NCBI GenBank assembly: GCA_937983495.1
Contig: CALKAA010000047.1
Span: forward strand, 1 to 9,833
DNA length: 9,833 nt
Direction of reading: 5' to 3'
Origin: an uncultured Gemmobacter sp.
GTDB lineage: Bacteria > Pseudomonadota > Alphaproteobacteria > Rhodobacterales > Rhodobacteraceae
Position 1 is the stretch's first letter, and the number at the start of each line of letters is the position of its first letter. The position numbers and the translations under genes were made by a program. This document shows, piece after piece, positions 4,701 through 9,833 of the stretch. The notes below the pieces were generated by a model. The model made no database searches. It worked only from the letters and a program-made list of their open reading frames with translations, and was not told the DNA's origin.

Positions 4701-6455
4701 TCATTCCTTGAATTGCAGGCGGTAAAGATCGGCATAATGGCCGCCCAGTTCAAGCAGTTGGGCATGGGTGCCCTGTTCGACCACCCGTCCACGCTCCAGC
4801 ACGACGATCTTGTCGGCCTCGCGCACGGTGGCCAGGCGATGTGCGATCACCAGCGTGGTGCGCCCCGCGCCGAGACGGTTCAGCGCTTCGGCCACAACCG
4901 CTTCGGAGGCGGCGTCCAGCGCCGAGGTGGCTTCGTCCAGCAACAGCACCGGGGCACCTGCCACAAGGGCCCGCGCAATGGCGATGCGCTGGCGCTGCCC
5001 GCCAGACAGGGCGCTGCCACGCGGGCCTGCGGGGCTGTCGAGACCAGACGGGAAGTGTTGCAGGAATTCGCTGACATGGGCCGCCTGCAAGGCCGCCTCC
5101 ATTGTCTCGGGCGGAACGTCTTTGCCGAGCGTCACATTCTCGCGCAGGGTCTCGTCAAACAACATGGCATCTTGCGAGACGACGGCGAATTGCCCGCGCA
5201 GATCCGCCAGGGCCAGCCGGTCGATCGGCACGCCGCCCAGGCTGATCTGTCCCGAGGCAGGTTCGGCCATGCCGGTGAGCAATTGGAACACCGTGGATTT
5301 TCCGGCCCCTGACGCCCCGACCAATGCGGTCATCTGGCCAGCCTCTGCGGTGAAGCTCAGACCGTTCAGGACCGGCACGCTGTCATAGCTGAAATGCACA
5401 TCCTCCAGTGCGATGGCGGGAGGGGCCCCCGTCACCTGGGCCGAGCCTGCCAAAAGGCGCGCGGGGGGGGGCGTGTCGAACATGCGGAAAATGCGCTCCA
5501 GCGAGGCGGAGGCGATTTGCCAGATCCCGGCCTGATCGCCCAGCCGGCGGATGGGCTGGAAGGTCAGCGCCATCGCGGTGAAGAAGGACATGAATTCGCC
5601 CGTGGTGCGGTTGCCTTCGGCAATCTCGCGCCCGCCCAACATCAGCACCGTGAAAAAGCCGATGCCGGTCACCACGTCGATCAGCGCGGGAATGGTGGCG
5701 CGTCCGGTCACGGTGCGCACCTCGGCCCGCACGATCTCGCCTGCAATGCGACGGAAGCGGTCGGTCTGATAGGCTTCCATCCGGTTCAGCTTGATGGCCT
5801 GAATGCCGTGAAAGATTTCGTCCAGCCGGGTGGTGCGCAGCCCGGCCTTGTGGCGCATCTGCAAGGTTTTGCGGCGGATATAGCGCTGCACCATCACAGC
5901 GGGCAGCAGCAGCAATGGGGCCCCGATCAGGGCGGCCAGCGTCCATTGCACGTCAATCGACAGCGCCACAGCAAACAGCGAGACCAGCGCGATCATGTCA
6001 CGCCCGACCCCGGTGATCAAAGAGGTCCACACACCTTGCATGGCGGCGGTATCGCCCACCACCCGCTCCATCAGTGCGCCGGGCGGGTTTTCCTGAAAGA
6101 ACCGGGTTTCCAGTCGCAGCACATGGGCCAGCAGATCCACCTGCATGGCGGTAGAGGACCGCTGCGCCACAGAGGTCAACAGCGTCTTGGAAGCGACAGA
6201 GGTCAGTGCCCGGATCAGGAACAGCCCGAAGATAGCCGCCCCCACCAAAGGCAGCGCATCGCTGCCGCCGGGAGCAAATACCTTGTCGAACAAAGGTTCC
6301 AGCAACCATGACAGCGCGCCAAGGGTCGATCCTTCGATGACCATCAAGCCGAAGGCCAGCGCCATCCGAAACCGGTGCGGGCGCAGATAGCCTTTCCAAA
6401 GCCGCGCAAACAGGCGGCCCGAAGTGTAGCGCGGGTCGGTTGGGGCTTTGGGCAC
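4701..6455 (-). CDS. MsbA-like ABC exporter, fused membrane and ATPase half-transporter
   Basis: A complete 584-residue half-transporter that should dimerise in the inner membrane and export a hydrophobic or lipid-like substrate. The transmembrane domain covers about residues 30-305, with six predictable helices (for example 31-52, 66-86, 168-190, 258-275). The ATPase domain follows: Walker A GASGAGKST (380-388), Q-loop Q428, signature LSGGQ (483-487), Walker B LLLDE (504-508), D-loop SALD (511-514) and switch H539. All catalytic residues are intact. The longest open frame starts at 6644, but its first 63 codons are unlike the family. The GTG at 6455 has GGAG seven bases upstream and gives the usual MsbA length (about 580). 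The stop overlaps the first possible ATG of the ygfZ gene. MsbA moves lipid A precursors, but many alphaproteobacterial homologues have unknown cargo, so the substrate is not claimed. A 9-C run encodes PPP between the two domains. Confidence 0.93.
   Translation of the reverse strand: MPKAPTDPRYTSGRLFARLWKGYLRPHRFRMALAFGLMVIEGSTLGALSWLLEPLFDKVFAPGGSDALPLVGAAIFGLFLIRALTSVASKTLLTSVAQRSSTAMQVDLLAHVLRLETRFFQENPPGALMERVVGDTAAMQGVWTSLITGVGRDMIALVSLFAVALSIDVQWTLAALIGAPLLLLPAVMVQRYIRRKTLQMRHKAGLRTTRLDEIFHGIQAIKLNRMEAYQTDRFRRIAGEIVRAEVRTVTGRATIPALIDVVTGIGFFTVLMLGGREIAEGNRTTGEFMSFFTAMALTFQPIRRLGDQAGIWQIASASLERIFRMFDTPPPARLLAGSAQVTGAPPAIALEDVHFSYDSVPVLNGLSFTAEAGQMTALVGASGAGKSTVFQLLTGMAEPASGQISLGGVPIDRLALADLRGQFAVVSQDAMLFDETLRENVTLGKDVPPETMEAALQAAHVSEFLQHFPSGLDSPAGPRGSALSGGQRQRIAIARALVAGAPVLLLDEATSALDAASEAVVAEALNRLGAGRTTLVIAHRLATVREADKIVVLERGRVVEQGTHAQLLELGGHYADLYRLQFKE
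4705..4709 (-). promoter_or_regulatory. RBS deciding the ygfZ start
   Basis: On the minus strand AAGGA is followed at once by ATGACC and then a second ATG. Only the second ATG (4698) has a normal six-base spacer. The RBS lies within the last codons of the exporter gene, as expected for coupled genes. Confidence 0.6.
5463..5471 (-). repeat. 9-bp poly-C tract (coding strand) in the ABC exporter
   Basis: Nine C residues on the coding strand encode three prolines (TPPPA, about residues 328-332) in the linker between the membrane and ATPase domains. One inserted or lost base would remove the ATPase domain. The frame is intact as written. Confidence 0.9.
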
Positions 6456-6462
6456 GGGCAGG

Positions 6463-6466
6463 CTCC
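6463..6466 (-). promoter_or_regulatory. RBS deciding the GTG start of the ABC exporter
   Basis: GGAG (within CCGGAG on the minus strand) stands seven bases from the GTG at 6455. The alternative upstream ATG at 6644 has no comparable site and would add residues not expected in the family. Confidence 0.65.
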
Positions 6467-6662
6467 GGATGATCAGACCCCGACAGGCATAGCGCGGGCA
6501 GAGTGGGGCGGCAAGCAACGCCGGGCCAGGTGCCGCGCTCCGCCTTTTTCTGTTTCTGAATATTCTCGGGGCGCGAGGCCGAAGGCCGTGGACGGAGCCA
6601 GCCCCCAACGATGCCAGCCTGGCGATGTCGGCATGGTGAGGCAATTTCAGAGGGCTGGACGC

Positions 6663-6678
6663 CGCCCGAAGCCGGGCG
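6663..6678 (+). repeat. Stem-loop in the aminotransferase leader
   Basis: CGCCCG (6663-6668) pairs with CGGGCG (6673-6678) over the tetraloop AAGC, ending 33 bases before the aminotransferase start. It may structure the leader RNA. No T-tract or known riboswitch core accompanies it. Confidence 0.4.
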
Positions 6679-6711
6679 TAGCGTCTCGGCCATTCTACAG
6701 GAGATTGTCAT

Positions 6712-7917
6712 ATGTCGCTTGCCCATGGTCGCCCCTACCTTGCCATCCCCGGCCCTTCGGTCATGCCGGATCGGGTGCTGGCGGCAATGCACCGGGCGGC
6801 CCCGAACATTTATGCCGGGGCTTTACCCGAGATGGTGCAGAGCCTCTGGCCCGATCTGAAGCGTCTGGCGGGCACCTCCGCTCATGTGGGCATCTGGCTG
6901 GCCAACGGACATGGCGCATGGGAGGCGGCCAATGCGAACCTGTTTTCGCGTGGCGAGCGTGCGCTGGTTTTGGCGACCGGAAGGTTCGGTATTGGCTGGT
7001 CAGAAAGCGTCAAGCCGCTGGGTGTCGGGGTAGAATTGTTGGATTTTGGAAAGTCGTGTCCAGTTGATCTGAACCGTGTGGAAGCCAGTTTGCGCGCCGA
7101 CCGGCAGCATGGGATCAAGGCGGTTCTGGTCACCCATGTCGATACGTCGAGCAGCGTGAAGAATGACATTGTGGCGCTCAGGTCGCTGCTGGATACGCTG
7201 GGCCACCCGGCGCTTCTGGCGGTGGATGCCATCGCCTCGATGGGGTGTGACGCGCTCAGGATGGACGAATGGGGGATCGACCTGATCGTGGCTGCCAGCC
7301 AGAAAGGGCTGATGGTGCCGCCGGGGCTTGGGTTCGTCTGGGCTTCGGAGCGGGCTGTGGCGCGCTGCAAGGGGAGTGACCTGCGCACGCCCTATTGGGA
7401 CTGGCAGACACGTTTTGGCGCGACCGAGTTCTGGCAGCACTGGTTCGGCACAGCGCCGACCCACCATCTGTTCGGCCTGCGCGAAAGCCTGGACATGATC
7501 TTTGAGGAGGGGCTGGAGGCCGTCTGGGCCCGGCATGCGGCCTTGGCGCGCACGGTCTGGGCGGCGTTTGATGCCTGGGGGCGCGGACATCCGGAGATTT
7601 CCCTGAATGTGGCAGACCCCGCCTTTCGGGGCCATTCGGTGACGGCGGCGCGTATCGGGCCCGCGCCCAATGCCACGCGGTTGCGCAGCTGGACCGAGAC
7701 ACAGGCCGGGGTGACACTGGGCATTGGGCTGGGCATGGCAGAGCCGGGAGATCCGGGCGGCGATGCTTGCCTGCGGGTGGCGCATATGGGCCATGTGAAT
7801 GCCCACATGACATTGGGTGCCCTGGCCGTGATGGAGGCGGGCATGCAGGCGCTGGAGATTCCACATGGCGCTGGCGCGCTGGAGGCCGCCGCACGGGTTG
7901 TGGCAGGCCTGACATGA
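6712..7917 (+). CDS. Class V PLP aminotransferase, alanine/serine-glyoxylate type
   Basis: A 401-residue cytosolic pyridoxal-phosphate aminotransferase of fold type I, class V. Relatives transfer the amino group of serine, alanine or aspartate to glyoxylate. Visible features are the N-terminal IPGPSVMPDRVL (12-23), the PLP phosphate-binding region NGHGAWEAANANL (65-77), the cofactor-ring aspartate in VDAIASMGCD (D172), the Schiff-base lysine K198 in AASQKGLMVPPGLGF, the substrate-loop GTAPTHHLFGLRESLD (246-261), and an arginine near the end (R355 in CLRVAHMGH) suited to binding the substrate carboxylate. The start has AGGAG eight bases upstream. In place of the common GSGTxAxEA helix it has GHGAWEA, also seen in some glyoxylate aminotransferases. 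The stop overlaps the start of the GNAT gene (ATGA), so the two are coupled. Amino donor and acceptor cannot be fixed from sequence. Confidence 0.9.
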   Translation: MSLAHGRPYLAIPGPSVMPDRVLAAMHRAAPNIYAGALPEMVQSLWPDLKRLAGTSAHVGIWLANGHGAWEAANANLFSRGERALVLATGRFGIGWSESVKPLGVGVELLDFGKSCPVDLNRVEASLRADRQHGIKAVLVTHVDTSSSVKNDIVALRSLLDTLGHPALLAVDAIASMGCDALRMDEWGIDLIVAASQKGLMVPPGLGFVWASERAVARCKGSDLRTPYWDWQTRFGATEFWQHWFGTAPTHHLFGLRESLDMIFEEGLEAVWARHAALARTVWAAFDAWGRGHPEISLNVADPAFRGHSVTAARIGPAPNATRLRSWTETQAGVTLGIGLGMAEPGDPGGDACLRVAHMGHVNAHMTLGALAVMEAGMQALEIPHGAGALEAAARVVAGLT

Positions 7918-8390
7918 TCCGGCGGGCCGCGCCCCATGAGGTGAACGCCGCGCAAAAGGTGTTGCGGGCGGCCTTTACGCCCTTCGTCGCATTGATCGGC
8001 CAGAAGCCCGCTCCGATGCTGGCCGATCTGGCAGCCGCACAGGCGGCGGGGCAGCTTTGGCTGGCGGGGGAGGGGCAGGCCATCACCGCTGTGATGGTGT
8101 GCTCCGTCAAAGGCGCAGCGCTGGACCTGGACATCCTCGCCGTCGCGCCCGAGGCGCAGGGGCAAGGCATGGGGCGCGCGATGATCGCCCATGCCGAAGC
8201 TCTGGCCGGGGAGAATGGATTGGGCGTGGTGACGCTCTATACCAATGCGGCGATGCAGGGGGCGCAGCGGCTTTATGGCCAGCTTGGCTTCGATCTGGTC
8301 GAACGTCGCCAGCAAGACGGGTTCGACCGGCTGTTCTACCGCAAGGCGCTTATTGGCCGTTCTTCGCCAGCCAGTCCTGCATCCATGTGA
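7914..8390 (+). CDS. GNAT family N-acetyltransferase
   Basis: A 158-residue acetyl-CoA-dependent N-acetyltransferase. Motif A is clear: LDILAVAPEAQGQGMGRAMI (72-91), with QGQGMG forming the pyrophosphate-binding loop. Motif B follows: LYTNAAMQGAQRLYGQLGF (108-126), with the usual tyrosine and GF ending. The substrate is not predictable; small-molecule amines, amino acids or protein N-termini are all possible. The open frame extends upstream, but the ATG at 7914 overlaps the aminotransferase stop in the ATGA arrangement and gives a standard-length GNAT, so it is preferred. The pair may act on one substrate or be only co-expressed. The last 41 bases overlap the 3' end of the convergent DUF305 gene. 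The tail after FYRKAL (residue 146 on) is therefore low-complexity coding sequence constrained by the other strand. Confidence 0.85.
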   Translation: MIRRAAPHEVNAAQKVLRAAFTPFVALIGQKPAPMLADLAAAQAAGQLWLAGEGQAITAVMVCSVKGAALDLDILAVAPEAQGQGMGRAMIAHAEALAGENGLGVVTLYTNAAMQGAQRLYGQLGFDLVERRQQDGFDRLFYRKALIGRSSPASPASM

Positions 8391-8718
8391 TCTCGGCCTC
8401 TTGTGCGGCAATCACCTTTTCTGCCAGGGCGCGAACTTCAGGGTCTTTGCCATGCGCGAGCACGATCTTTGCCATTTCCACCGCGCCTTGATGATGCGGA
8501 ATCATGCCGGCGATGAAATCCACATCGGCGTCGCCGGTGAAGGGGATTGCCATTCCTGCATGCATGGCGGCATTGGCGGCCTGATAGGCGGCCGTCGCAG
8601 GGCTGACTTCGGCCGTCGCGGCGGGCATGGCATGGCCAGCATGCGGATCTGTGGCGGTTTCGGCAAAGACAGGCGTAACCGCAAAAGCTGCGGCAAGCGT
8701 GACGGCGAGACGGATCAT
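8350..8718 (-). CDS. Secreted DUF305 protein, copper-associated
   Basis: A 122-residue periplasmic protein of the DUF305 family, four-helix ferritin-like proteins often found beside copper-resistance genes and thought to bind metal. The N-terminus is a Sec signal peptide (MIRLAVTLAAAFAVTPVFA, cleavage after residue 19). The mature protein begins with a His/Met-rich segment (HAGHAM, 26-31), then AAMHAGMAI (50-58) and the family core DFIAGMIPHHQGAVEMAK (67-84) with H75 and H76, then QEAEITWMQDWL (106-117). The longest open frame begins at 8880, but the ATG at 8718 has a perfect AGGAGG six bases upstream and starts exactly at the signal peptide, so it is chosen. A CueR-like dyad lies about 40 bases upstream. 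No copper ATPase or multicopper oxidase is adjacent. A copper role is inferred from the family, the His/Met residues and the promoter. Confidence 0.92.
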   Translation of the reverse strand: MIRLAVTLAAAFAVTPVFAETATDPHAGHAMPAATAEVSPATAAYQAANAAMHAGMAIPFTGDADVDFIAGMIPHHQGAVEMAKIVLAHGKDPEVRALAEKVIAAQEAEITWMQDWLAKNGQ

Positions 8719-8724
8719 GAACGG

Positions 8725-8730
8725 CCTCCT
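8725..8730 (-). promoter_or_regulatory. Perfect Shine-Dalgarno deciding the DUF305 start
   Basis: AGGAGG on the minus strand, six bases from the ATG at 8718. It fixes the start of the secreted protein and excludes the 54-codon extension up to 8880. Confidence 0.85.
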
Positions 8731-8754
8731 CTTTCTACGCGCCTGAAACTGCAA

Positions 8755-8781
8755 GCTTCCCGTGGGGGGAAGGCAAGTCAA
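8755..8781 (-). promoter_or_regulatory. CueR/MerR-like copper promoter candidate
   Basis: On the minus strand a TTGACT or TTGCCT -35 box (8781-8776 or 8776-8771) abuts the dyad CTTCCC-n5-GGGAAG (8772-8767 and 8761-8756). CueR-type promoters have a TTGACCTTCCCC...GGAAGG layout with the dyad inside a long 19-base spacer, and this resembles it with small changes. The expected -10 would fall around 8746-8751 and is weak here. The site lies about 40 bases from the DUF305 start, as a promoter should. No CueR gene is in the window. Confidence 0.45.
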
Positions 8782-8797
8782 ACCGGCGTGAGGGCGA

Positions 8798-8822
8798 AAC
8801 GATTTTTCGACGAAAAATCGTT
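8798..8822. repeat. Intergenic palindrome, copy 2 (CGATTTTTCG / CGAAAAATCG)
   Basis: Perfect 12-base arms (AACGATTTTTCG and its complement) flank a single A. The inner 21 bases match copy 1 at 3936-3956 except for the centre. Here it lies between divergent genes rather than after a gene, so it cannot be simply a terminator in both places. Confidence 0.8.
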
Positions 8823-8911
8823 GCCGCGCAGCAGGGCTGTGGAAGCGCACAGTGGCTGGGTCTGTCGGCCCTTCAATCATGCGCCCTGTCAGGCTAGGCT
8901 GGTGCGAGAAT

Positions 8912-8916
8912 GGAGG
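8912..8916 (+). promoter_or_regulatory. RBS deciding the start of the PuuD-like gene
   Basis: GGAGG stands five bases before the ATG at 8922. The in-frame ATG at 8910 lies at the RBS itself and has only a poor GAG ahead of it. Confidence 0.65.
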
Positions 8917-8921
8917 CAGGC

Positions 8922-9683
8922 ATGGCAGCGGTTTCTCGGAGGCCCGTTGTGGGCATCATCGGCAATACTGGCGTGATTGGCGATACATATCCGGTACATG
9001 CTGGCGGGCAGATGACCTCAGAGGCGGTTGCGGCTGTGGCAGGCTGCCTGCCTGTGATCATTCCTCCCGATCCGCGTCTGGTCTGCGTGGCGGAGTTGAT
9101 GCAGCTTTGCGACGGCTTTCTGCTGACCGGTGGGCGGCCCAATGTGCATCCCAGTGAATATGGCGAGGTGGAAACCCCGGCCCATGGTGCCTTTGACCGC
9201 TGCCGGGATGCCATCACCCTGCCGCTGATCCGGGCCTGTGTGGAGCGTGGGCAGCCCTTTCTGGGGATATGTCGCGGCTTTCAAGAGGTGAATGTCGCCA
9301 TGGGTGGCTCGCTTCACCCGGAAATCCGTGACCTGCCGGGGCGGATGAACCATCGCATGCCGCCGGATGGCTCGCTGGAAGAGAAGTTCGCTCTGCGTCA
9401 TCCGGTGCGCTTTACCCCCGGTGGCATTTTCGCCCGGCTGATGGGGGCCGAGGAGGTGGTGACCAATTCCTTGCACGGTCAGGGCATCAACCGTCCCGGT
9501 GCCCGTATCAGGATCGAGGGCTGGGCCCCGGATGGCACGCCCGAGGCGATCCTTGTGCAGGACGCGCCGGGCTTTACCTTGTCGGTGCAGTGGCATCCAG
9601 AATGGAATGCGGCCGGTGACCCTGTGTCGCGCCCCTTGTTCGAAGCCTTCGGGCAGGCCTGCCGCGATTGGCGACCCCGCTAG
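8922..9683 (+). CDS. Gamma-glutamyl-GABA hydrolase-like class I glutamine amidotransferase (PuuD family)
   Basis: A 253-residue cytosolic peptidase C26-type enzyme. PuuD cleaves gamma-glutamyl-gamma-aminobutyrate to glutamate and GABA in the gamma-glutamylated putrescine pathway. The catalytic nucleophile is C117 in FLGICRGFQEVN, and H225 and E227 in SVQWHPEW complete the triad; spacing and total length match PuuD. Also typical are GFLLTGGRPNVHPSEYGE (65-82) and the loop TNSLHGQGIN (181-190). Start 8922 is chosen from the GGAGG five bases upstream. The gene stands alone: no gamma-glutamylputrescine synthetase, oxidase or aldehyde dehydrogenase is beside it, so the actual gamma-glutamyl substrate is uncertain and the symbol puuD is not assigned. 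A strong terminator follows 43 bases after the stop. The upstream gap contains the DUF305 promoter candidate and palindrome copy 2, and no clear own promoter. Confidence 0.9.
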   Translation: MAAVSRRPVVGIIGNTGVIGDTYPVHAGGQMTSEAVAAVAGCLPVIIPPDPRLVCVAELMQLCDGFLLTGGRPNVHPSEYGEVETPAHGAFDRCRDAITLPLIRACVERGQPFLGICRGFQEVNVAMGGSLHPEIRDLPGRMNHRMPPDGSLEEKFALRHPVRFTPGGIFARLMGAEEVVTNSLHGQGINRPGARIRIEGWAPDGTPEAILVQDAPGFTLSVQWHPEWNAAGDPVSRPLFEAFGQACRDWRPR

Positions 9684-9726
9684 GAGTTTGGTGAGGGCAT
9701 GGCCTCTTACCTGGACTGAAAATGGA

Positions 9727-9752
9727 AAAAGGCGGCCCGAAGGCCGCCTTTT
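9727..9752 (+). terminator. Intrinsic terminator after the PuuD-like gene
   Basis: AAAAGGCGGCC (9727-9737) pairs perfectly with GGCCGCCTTTT (9742-9752) around the tetraloop CGAA, giving an 11-bp stem with A-rich and T-rich flanks. It can work in both directions, so a convergent minus-strand gene may end just to the right. Confidence 0.92.
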
Positions 9753-9833
9753 CTGAATTTTCGCGCTGTCTTGTCACCCTGTCTTGGATCACGGGCAGGG
9801 CTTTTCTGGCGTCGGTACGCAAACGGGGGCAGC
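9753..9833 (-). other. Window edge, possible 3' end of a minus-strand gene
   Basis: A minus-strand frame open from the edge ends at a TGA at 9789-9791, 37 bases before the bidirectional terminator. Its last residues would be VCVPTPEKPCP. It is too short to identify, and other frames are open too. No plus-strand gene start is seen. Confidence 0.2.

Larger units (their letters stand above)
6456..6711. other. 256-base divergent intergenic region
   Basis: This lies between the exporter (minus) and the aminotransferase (plus), so promoters for both should be here. The only AT-rich part is 6543-6567, reading TTTTTCTGTTTCTGAATATT within it on the plus strand. I cannot assign clear -35/-10 boxes. 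A GGCC-GAA-GGCC mini-hairpin (6577-6587) and a CGCCCG/CGGGCG stem-loop (6663-6678) are visible. AGGAG at 6699-6703 is the RBS of the aminotransferase. Confidence 0.55.

Noticed and set aside
3874..4725. 283-residue plus-strand open frame antisense to ygfZ
   Set aside because: Shadow of the ygfZ frame, which carries the KGCYVGQE motif. No RBS or family motif.
5394..6311. 305-residue plus-strand open frame antisense to the ABC exporter
   Set aside because: His/Gln/Gly-rich shadow of an exporter gene with all ATPase motifs intact.
6456..6644. N-terminal extension of the ABC exporter to an ATG at 6644
   Set aside because: The added residues are Arg/Pro-rich and not family-like. The GTG at 6455 has a good RBS and gives normal length.
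7767..7913. Upstream extension of the GNAT frame into the aminotransferase
   Set aside because: Out-of-frame aminotransferase sequence. The ATGA start at 7914 gives a complete GNAT.
7392..8411. 339-residue minus-strand open frame
   Set aside because: Crosses three supported genes antisense. Composition is Arg/Pro/His-rich with no motif.
8719..8880. N-terminal extension of DUF305 to an ATG at 8880
   Set aside because: It would bury the signal peptide and read through the promoter and palindrome. AGGAGG fixes the start at 8718.
1..9833. CRISPR array, tRNA/rRNA, transposase, phage, toxin-antitoxin or defence genes
   Set aside because: Looked for on both strands. No spaced direct repeats, clover-leaf or T-loop signature, DDE-type transposase or paired small genes were found.

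Overview
The window is high-GC DNA with compact gene spacing and short Shine-Dalgarno sequences. Its gene content points to an alphaproteobacterium of the Rhodobacterales (Rhodobacteraceae/Paracoccaceae type). The most telling markers are a Pcm-like methyltransferase directly ahead of a TolC-family protein, a DUF2497/PopZ-like acidic protein behind them, and a small DUF6280-type protein. This assignment comes from family knowledge, not from a database search. It looks like ordinary chromosomal core and accessory sequence. I see no transposase, phage, CRISPR, tRNA, rRNA or plasmid signature.

Left part (1-3313), plus strand: a protein-L-isoaspartate O-methyltransferase-like protein (28-681), a TolC-type outer-membrane efflux/secretion channel with a signal peptide (797-2233), a stem-loop, and a PopZ-like protein (2396-3235). 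A strong bidirectional hairpin (3281-3313) separates this block from the convergent minus-strand genes.

Middle part (3336-6455), minus strand: a conserved 107-residue DUF6280-type protein (3336-3659) with a long leader carrying several repeats. Then, after about 300 non-coding bases, comes a two-gene operon. A complete MsbA-like ABC exporter half-transporter (GTG start at 6455) runs into a YgfZ/GcvT-like folate-binding protein (3961-4698) at a stop/start overlap.

Right part (6712-9683): a class V aminotransferase of the alanine/serine-glyoxylate type is coupled to a GNAT acetyltransferase by an ATGA overlap. The GNAT gene overlaps tail to tail with a secreted DUF305 copper-associated protein on the minus strand. 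In front of the DUF305 gene lies a dyad resembling a MerR/CueR-type copper promoter. A class I glutamine-amidotransferase-like peptidase (PuuD family, gamma-glutamyl-GABA hydrolase type) follows and ends at a textbook intrinsic terminator (9727-9752).

Most of the novelty is non-coding. A perfect palindrome, CGATTTTTCG-N-CGAAAAATCG, occurs in two unrelated intergenic regions. A GCATAG/CTATGC palindrome and short tandem repeats sit in the leader of the DUF6280 gene. The copper-type dyad precedes DUF305. Two 9-bp G/C homopolymers lie inside coding regions. No convincing new multi-gene system is visible. Several start sites were moved from the longest open frame on ribosome-binding-site evidence (ygfZ, ABC exporter, DUF305, PuuD-like, GNAT).
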